Shown here in pieces: positions 6,497 to 10,452 of a stretch of 10,452 nucleotides of DNA. The stretch covers positions 1 through 10,452 of the forward strand of contig JBDLIL010000034.1 in assembly GCA_039714855.1 (NCBI GenBank), given 5' to 3'. The notes beneath the pieces were generated by a model. It did no database searches, was not told the DNA's origin, and was given only the letters and a program-made list of their open reading frames with translations. The stretch is from JBDLIL01 sp039714855. Lineage in GTDB: Bacteria > Patescibacteriota > Microgenomatia > UBA1400 > PJMF01. A program made the translations under genes and the position numbers. The first letter of the stretch is position 1. Each line of letters opens with the position of its first letter.

Positions 6497-6946
6497 TTAT
6501 ACTACGCGTTTTGATAAACTAAGAGTTTTTCGTCTTCTTCTGAGAAAAAATAAGGTTGCGATTATGACAACCAATACAGTTAAATTATAAATAACGCCAA
6601 ATATCGAAGAAAACGAAAAATTAATTTTAAACAAAAAGACAAGCGAGATTAAGATTATAGCCAATAATATTCTTATACCCTCACTCTTGATCTTAGAAGC
6701 CAAACTCAAAATCATTAATTGGCTAAATAAAATAACAACTACTGCTAAACTTAGTGAAAATTCATAAAAAATACCTAAGAACAACCCTGTTAAGATCAAA
6801 AAAACAAGTTGCTTATATCCCTTATAATTCTGAGCTAAAAATAAACTAGAGCTAACGAAAATACTCGGCAAACCCCAGGCCTGCTCCATTGCCAATATAA
6901 GTAGTAAAACTAAAGCAAAAATAATGTATTTAAAATTATTGATCAT
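6497..6946 (-). CDS. mreD: Rod shape-determining protein MreD
   Basis: A small polytopic membrane protein of 149 residues with about five hydrophobic segments, between residues 5 and 136, and a basic tail RRRRKTLSLSKR. MreD is the membrane component that joins MreC to RodA/PBP2 in the elongasome. The sequence itself is poorly conserved. The identification rests on size, hydrophobic profile and position: its ATG shares a base with the mreC stop (TAATG at 6948-6944), and mrdA begins four bases after its stop. No Shine-Dalgarno, so translation is probably coupled to mreC. Confidence 0.85.
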   Translation of the reverse strand: MINNFKYIIFALVLLLILAMEQAWGLPSIFVSSSLFLAQNYKGYKQLVFLILTGLFLGIFYEFSLSLAVVVILFSQLMILSLASKIKSEGIRILLAIILISLVFLFKINFSFSSIFGVIYNLTVLVVIIATLFFLRRRRKTLSLSKRVV

Positions 6947-7731
6947 TATTCCAATCTGACTTCTACTAAAGTACTCTCATAAAATGAAGCTATTTGCTCT
7001 AAAACGGCGGTTTGCACAGGAGAACTGTTATCCTCAATGATTTGTTGAATTTTACCAATAAACAGATTGCTGGCTACTCCCTCTTGTCCTTGAGTGCTCA
7101 CTCTATCGCCCACTTGCAATTGCTTGCTCCTGAGAACTTCTGTAAATAAAACTCGCTTTCCATCTCCCTTTATCACTCCGTTAACATCATTTTGTGTTTT
7201 AGCCAAAAGTAATGATTCTGGATTATTTTTGGACAAAAGAGAAAGTTTTGCCTGCGAATATTCTAGTTCTGAAATCCGACCAATAATAGCTCCACTTATT
7301 AATACAGGATTACCAATTCGCAAAGTTTCGTTTGAAGGCAGCATGATAGCGGGCTGGCCGTATGCTGATACAGATCTGACTATAATTGTCTTACCTGCTT
7401 TTATGTCGCTTGACCCAAGCAATGAACGCAGATATTTGTTTTCTTGTTCCATACCCTCCAACTGACTTATTTGCGCCAAACTTTCAGAATAATTTCTCTC
7501 TAAATCTTGCACTCGACGATGAGCCTTATGACTAGTTCTCACCACTCTAAAAGGAGTAAGTAATAGTTGAGATAATTCCACACCAACTAATACAAATGGA
7601 GATTTTATCCTGTACACATATGGGTATATTATTCTTAATACTCCTAATGATTCAAATATCAATAAAAGAAAACTCAAAAATACAGCTATTAGTAATAAAT
7701 TAATCTGATCTTTACGACTAACTGATCTCAT
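6946..7731 (-). CDS. mreC: Rod shape-determining protein MreC
   Basis: A single-pass membrane protein whose outer domain organises the elongasome and activates PBP2. The 261 residues show a short basic start, one membrane helix (about 10-31), a charged coiled-coil region (about 66-105, AHRRVQDLERNYSESL to LEGMEQENKYLRSLLG) and the beta-rich MreC domain from about 113 to 260. Typical pieces are IIVRSVSAYGQPAIMLP, LISGAIIGRISEL, VLRSKQLQVGDRVSTQG and the closing strand ESTLVEVRL. The length is near the family norm. The first 14 bases overlap the end of mreB, and the stop overlaps the mreD start. Together with its neighbours this is a conventional mreBCD-PBP2 operon. Confidence 0.92.
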   Translation of the reverse strand: MRSVSRKDQINLLLIAVFLSFLLLIFESLGVLRIIYPYVYRIKSPFVLVGVELSQLLLTPFRVVRTSHKAHRRVQDLERNYSESLAQISQLEGMEQENKYLRSLLGSSDIKAGKTIIVRSVSAYGQPAIMLPSNETLRIGNPVLISGAIIGRISELEYSQAKLSLLSKNNPESLLLAKTQNDVNGVIKGDGKRVLFTEVLRSKQLQVGDRVSTQGQEGVASNLFIGKIQQIIEDNSSPVQTAVLEQIASFYESTLVEVRLE

Positions 7732-8767
7732 ATTGTTTTCGAGCTAACTCTACACCTCTAATAATAGCTGTATCTGGATGTCGTATGATGGTAACGGGAA
7801 TTCTTAATTTTCTGATAAGGTAACTATCTAAATGGCGCAATTGACTTCCTCCACCCAACAGAAATAAACCATTTTCTGAAATAGCTTCTACTTGCTCCGA
7901 ATTAAGTTTGCTAAACACTAGTTCAAACACTTCAATCAACTCTGACAACAATTCTGAAAACAAATGCTCAAAATCACTTGATTGCACTGTAACGGTAGTT
8001 GGTAAATTAGAAATCAAATCTTTTGCTCTCACAGTCAGCTCCAACGATTGATTTTTTCCATTGCTTCCCATAGGAAGAGAAGCTATTTCATGTTTTATCT
8101 TTTCGGCATTAGCATTACAAAGCAACACTTTATAAACATCTCTTACATATTCAATGATGCTATGAGTAAATAAATCAGCCCCCCAAACTATACTTCTCTC
8201 TAGAGGGTCAGAGTCTGAAAACAAAAAAACAATATTGCTGATCTCAGCTCCAATATCTATTGCAAAAATATTGTTTACATTCTTATAAGAAACACGAATC
8301 AAATTATGAATTGATTCACTACTCGAAATAAAAATAATAATGCCACCTCCGGCATGTTCTAAACTTTTACGCAAAGCCTCTTCCTGAACTTTGGAAAGAT
8401 TACTAGGCAAATTACAATAAATAGTAGGTCTTACTATAGGTAAAGAACTAGAGTTTTTCACATATTTTTGTAAAAGTGCCTGGAGAAAAACTGATAATTT
8501 CTGAATATCAGCAACCTTTCCTTGCTTAACGGGACAAAATGACTCCAATTGAGAATTGCCTGATAAAGCTGTATGAACTTTGTTACTACCTAAAGCAATT
8601 ACGTGATCAGTAAATTTCTTTGTGACAAAACAACTTCTATCAAAAAAAACCAATTTACCATCCACAGTCATTCTTGTATGAGCAGAACCCAAATCAAAAC
8701 ACACAACAGGAGCATCTAGTGAAGTTTTCCGTAAAAACTGTTGAGTTAATTTATTAAAACGATTCAT
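7718..8767 (-). CDS. mreB: MreB-like actin homologue, divergent
   Basis: A cytoplasmic actin-fold ATPase whose membrane-bound filaments guide wall synthesis. From the ATG at 8767 it has 349 residues. Order of motifs: an N-terminal amphipathic stretch (RFNKLTQQFLRK) likely to touch the membrane, phosphate-1 CFDLGSAHT (23-31), PVKQGKVADI (79-88) matching P.K.G.iaD, a glutamate in SESIHNLI (E152) at the usual EEPMAAAI position, phosphate-2 FAIDIGAEIS (168-177), WGADLF (195-200) for the family's GGD.FD, NAEKIKHEI (220-228) and adenosine motif LLGGGSQLRHL (303-313). The phosphate-2 loop reads GAEIS where relatives have GGGTT, a notable change. An in-frame GTG at 8788 would add seven residues; neither start has a Shine-Dalgarno and ATG is preferred. 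It begins the mreBCD-mrdA operon and overlaps mreC by 14 bases. Confidence 0.88.
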   Translation of the reverse strand: MNRFNKLTQQFLRKTSLDAPVVCFDLGSAHTRMTVDGKLVFFDRSCFVTKKFTDHVIALGSNKVHTALSGNSQLESFCPVKQGKVADIQKLSVFLQALLQKYVKNSSSLPIVRPTIYCNLPSNLSKVQEEALRKSLEHAGGGIIIFISSSESIHNLIRVSYKNVNNIFAIDIGAEISNIVFLFSDSDPLERSIVWGADLFTHSIIEYVRDVYKVLLCNANAEKIKHEIASLPMGSNGKNQSLELTVRAKDLISNLPTTVTVQSSDFEHLFSELLSELIEVFELVFSKLNSEQVEAISENGLFLLGGGSQLRHLDSYLIRKLRIPVTIIRHPDTAIIRGVELARKQYEIS

Positions 8768-8807
8768 ATATACAGCAGCAACAATCACATACCACTGTTA
8801 GTACATG

Positions 8808-8835
8808 ATAGTACACTTTTGCCATAGTTTGGCAA
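8808..8835 (-). promoter_or_regulatory. Candidate mreB operon promoter
   Basis: On the minus strand, TTGCCA (8835-8830) and TACTAT (8813-8808) are separated by 16 bases, predicting a start near 8801. The -35 box matches TTGACA at 5 of 6 positions, the -10 box TATAAT at 4 of 6. A direct repeat TAGTACA (plus strand 8799-8805 and 8809-8815) overlaps the -10 region. Confidence 0.45.
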
Positions 8836-8836
8836 A
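8818..8836. repeat. Inverted repeat over the mreB -35 region
   Basis: TTTGCCA and TGGCAAA (8818-8824 and 8830-8836) form seven-base arms around a five-base centre. There is no T-run after the hairpin on the minus strand, so an operator is likelier than a terminator. It spans the proposed -35 box. Confidence 0.45.
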
Positions 8837-8860
8837 GTAAAAAAACAAAGAGGAATTAAA

Positions 8861-9526
8861 TCATTTAATAGCATTCAAAGTATCAGCTGCTTCCCTCCAC
8901 TTGTCTTGAGACATTAGCTCTTCAGCCCTACTAATACTCTTTAACACATCCGTTTTATTTTTATAAAAATCCTTCATATCTGATATGCGTTCTCTGAACA
9001 TATCTTCTTTCAATTCCAATGCTTTTTCCAGCATAATCTCTTCCAGGTCGGGGATAAGTTTTTCTAGGTAAGTAACAATTTTTTCTTGTAACTCATTTTC
9101 TTTTTTTCCTGCATCAGCTTGTATTTTTCTAAATCCTTCCATTTCTTCTTTGGTGATTAAAAGCTCCAAATCTTTTTCTAAAAAGTCTTCCCAGATCACT
9201 TCCTGAAGTTCATCCAAAAAAGACTCCCTTTCTTCTTCTGTTCCGTCCACGACACCCAACATAGAAAAGATATTCTGATCTTCCAATGATTGGCCTTTTG
9301 AATTTCCAATTTGGTTATTATCCTGAGCAACAGGTGGAACTTGTAAATCTACTGGTTTATCAGCAACAACATTGTCATCACTCACAGCTGGAACAGCGGT
9401 TGAAATATCACCAGCTAAAGCCTGATCTTGAGGTGGTTGATATGCATCAATTCCTGGTGACTGACTTCCAGCTGCACCCGGCATTTGACTTAAAGGACCT
9501 GTTACATTTGTTGTGTCGTTATTCAT
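8861..9526 (-). CDS. Acidic hypothetical protein, disordered N-terminus and helical/coiled-coil C-terminus
   Basis: I do not recognise this protein with certainty. From the ATG at 9526 it has 221 residues. Residues 1-85 are rich in P, Q, N, G, S and D and look unstructured (PLSQMPGAAGSQSPGIDAYQ). Residues 85-221 are strongly charged and predicted helical: TEEERESFLDELQEVIWEDF, then KEEMEGFRKIQ, EKIVTYLEKLIPDLEEIM, KALELKEDMF and a final EELMSQDKWREAADTLNAIK. There is no signal peptide or membrane segment. The start is set by AAGGAGA at 9536-9530, a few bases before the 9526 ATG; the upstream ATGs at 9553 and 9541 lack such a site. It precedes mreB by 93 bases on the same strand. A link to the elongasome is only suggested by position; small DUF-type proteins of this build are common in CPR genomes. 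Confidence 0.8.
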   Translation of the reverse strand: MNNDTTNVTGPLSQMPGAAGSQSPGIDAYQPPQDQALAGDISTAVPAVSDDNVVADKPVDLQVPPVAQDNNQIGNSKGQSLEDQNIFSMLGVVDGTEEERESFLDELQEVIWEDFLEKDLELLITKEEMEGFRKIQADAGKKENELQEKIVTYLEKLIPDLEEIMLEKALELKEDMFRERISDMKDFYKNKTDVLKSISRAEELMSQDKWREAADTLNAIK

Positions 9527-9529
9527 ATG

Positions 9530-9536
9530 TCTCCTT
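9530..9536 (-). promoter_or_regulatory. Shine-Dalgarno deciding the start at 9526
   Basis: AAGGAGA on the minus strand, three bases before the ATG at 9526. It lies inside the longer frame opened by the ATGs at 9553 and 9541, arguing that those are not used. Confidence 0.65.
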
Positions 9537-9543
9537 GCCATCA

Positions 9544-9570
9544 ATAATAGCAAGTTTATATAGAGAGCAA
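9544..9570 (-). promoter_or_regulatory. Weak candidate promoter of the acidic hypothetical gene
   Basis: On the minus strand, TTGCTC (9570-9565) and TATTAT (9549-9544) are separated by 15 bases, which is short. Transcription would start near 9537, just before the Shine-Dalgarno. TATATA at 9563-9558 is an alternative -10 box. Confidence 0.3.
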
Positions 9571-9594
9571 CACGCGAAAAAAGTACGAATGCTT

Positions 9595-9600
9595 TATACT
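9595..9600 (+). promoter_or_regulatory. Candidate -10 box of the O-antigen-ligase-like gene
   Basis: TATACT ends nine bases before the ATG at 9610, predicting a transcript that starts within a few bases of the start codon. No good -35 box is visible at the expected distance, and there is no Shine-Dalgarno. Confidence 0.4.
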
Positions 9601-9609
9601 AGTGTCCTC

Positions 9610-10452
9610 ATGGCAAAAAAAATAATAAGTTTTTTATTTCACTTCTTACTATTTAGCACTCCTTTTATTTTTACTTGGGTAAATGAAGAACTTTTTGAGT
9701 TTCCTAAAATGCTTTTCGTCTATACCCTCACAACTTTGATAGCCTCAGCTTGGATTATAAGAATGATTTTAGAAAAAAGAATTATTTTTAAACGCAGTAA
9801 ATTCGATTTTTTATTTTTCTTTTTTATTTTTAGCCAGCTTATTTCCACCCTTATCTCTATTCACCCCCAAACCTCCATATTCGGATATTATTCCAGGCTC
9901 CATGGAGGATTACTCTCAACCATTAGCTATTTAATTTTATATTTTGCTTTTGTTAGCAATGTTAGTAAAAAACAAATTAAGTATTATTTTTATACTCTGA
10001 CAGGTTCATCTTTTTTAGTCTCCCTATACTCTATTCCAGAGCATTTTGGTCACTCCCCTAGCTGCTTTTTAATGTTTGGCGAGTTTAACGCCAGTTGTTG
10101 GAAACAGGATGTAATAAACAGGGTTTTTGGTAGTTTTGGTCAACCCAATTGGTTGGCTGCCTACACAGTAACTTTAATGCCACTAGTCAGCTCATTGTTC
10201 TTAAGCGAGCGCATCAAACATCCAATATTTAATGTCAAAAACCTCAAACCACTTTTTGCCCTAACAACTAGCATCTTATTATTAATAACTCTTTTATTTA
10301 CGAAATCCCGCTCTGGCTTCTTAGCTTTCGCAGTCAGCATGAGCTTATATTTACTTGGTTTGGTTTATTTAAAAACTAAAAAATTAAAATATCAAATATC
10401 TAATATTAAATATCTGTCTCTTTATTCTTTATTTTTTATTCTTATTCTTACT
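9610..10452 (+). CDS. O-antigen-ligase-like (Wzy_C/WaaL family) membrane protein, first 281 residues; 3' end outside the window
   Basis: The frame is open from ATG 9610 to the window edge. It encodes a polytopic membrane protein with hydrophobic segments at about 6-23, 36-53, 65-83, 99-116, 127-140, 181-197, 215-230, 235-254 and 266-280. Conserved-looking points are FGYYSRLHGGLLS (91-103) in an outer loop, RVFGSFGQPNWLAAY (171-185) and TKSRSGFLAF (231-240); the last resembles the SRSG/SR.g...a motif of O-antigen ligases and polymerases. Such proteins transfer or polymerise lipid-linked glycans on the outer side of the membrane, which suggests a surface polysaccharide or glycoprotein pathway. 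It is divergent from the rest of the window. The catalytic periplasmic loop and last helices lie beyond the edge, so ligase versus polymerase cannot be decided. Confidence 0.82.
   Translation, partial: MAKKIISFLFHFLLFSTPFIFTWVNEELFEFPKMLFVYTLTTLIASAWIIRMILEKRIIFKRSKFDFLFFFFIFSQLISTLISIHPQTSIFGYYSRLHGGLLSTISYLILYFAFVSNVSKKQIKYYFYTLTGSSFLVSLYSIPEHFGHSPSCFLMFGEFNASCWKQDVINRVFGSFGQPNWLAAYTVTLMPLVSSLFLSERIKHPIFNVKNLKPLFALTTSILLLITLLFTKSRSGFLAFAVSMSLYLLGLVYLKTKKLKYQISNIKYLSLYSLFFILILT
10387..10414 (+). repeat. Short tandem heptanucleotide repeat inside the ligase-like gene
   Basis: Four consecutive 7-base units read AAATATC, AAATATC, TAATATT and AAATATC. They encode KYQISNIKY, a polar loop between hydrophobic segments. 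Because the unit is not a multiple of three, gain or loss of one unit would shift the frame. Confidence 0.55.

Noticed and set aside
8818..8836. Rho-independent terminator after the acidic hypothetical gene
   Set aside because: The minus-strand T-run comes before the hairpin and no T-run follows it; the stem is also short. An operator over the mreB promoter fits better.

Overview
The window is AT-rich, low-GC bacterial DNA. It is packed with short-spaced or overlapping genes, nearly all on the minus strand. Compact proteins, few Shine-Dalgarno sequences, promoters placed almost on the start codon and an O-antigen-ligase-like protein of a recognisable type (GQPNWLAAY) suggest a Candidate Phyla Radiation (Patescibacteria) genome, possibly of the Microgenomates group. 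That placement is an inference from style and family resemblance; no marker gene proves it.

Read along the minus strand (right to left), the layout has three parts. (1) Cell-shape block, 9526 to 4690: an acidic, coiled-coil-like protein of unknown function, then mreB, mreC, mreD and the elongation transpeptidase PBP2 (mrdA). The four named genes overlap or are only a few bases apart, so they should be one operon driving lateral wall growth. A candidate promoter with an inverted repeat lies before mreB. (2) Accessory island, 4690 to about 2690: a MerR-type HTH fused to a GHKL ATPase, one base before a STAS-like (DUF4325) gene; a decayed 3' piece of a PHP-family phosphoesterase gene; and a HigBA/RelE-type toxin-antitoxin locus whose toxin is broken while the antitoxin is intact. 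(3) Housekeeping DNA-processing pair, 2677 to 1: dprA followed by topA, the latter running off the left edge. On the plus strand at the right edge a polytopic O-antigen-ligase-like gene is divergently transcribed and runs off the window.

The island is the part worth attention. The HTH-ATPase gene has an array of TTGCATA-type half-sites over its promoter and start codon. The same 7-bp half-site forms both arms of a perfect 20-bp palindrome before the toxin-antitoxin locus, and another copy abuts the topA start. The toxin-antitoxin locus is bracketed by an imperfect 28-bp direct repeat (25 of 28 identical). One copy lies at the end of the PHP remnant and the other just before dprA, as if the locus had been inserted at the 3' end of an ancestral PHP gene that once preceded dprA. 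The HTH-ATPase/STAS pair appears to have replaced the 5' part of that same gene. No rRNA, tRNA, CRISPR array or transposase was seen, and no stretch over 300 bases lacks a gene or gene remnant.
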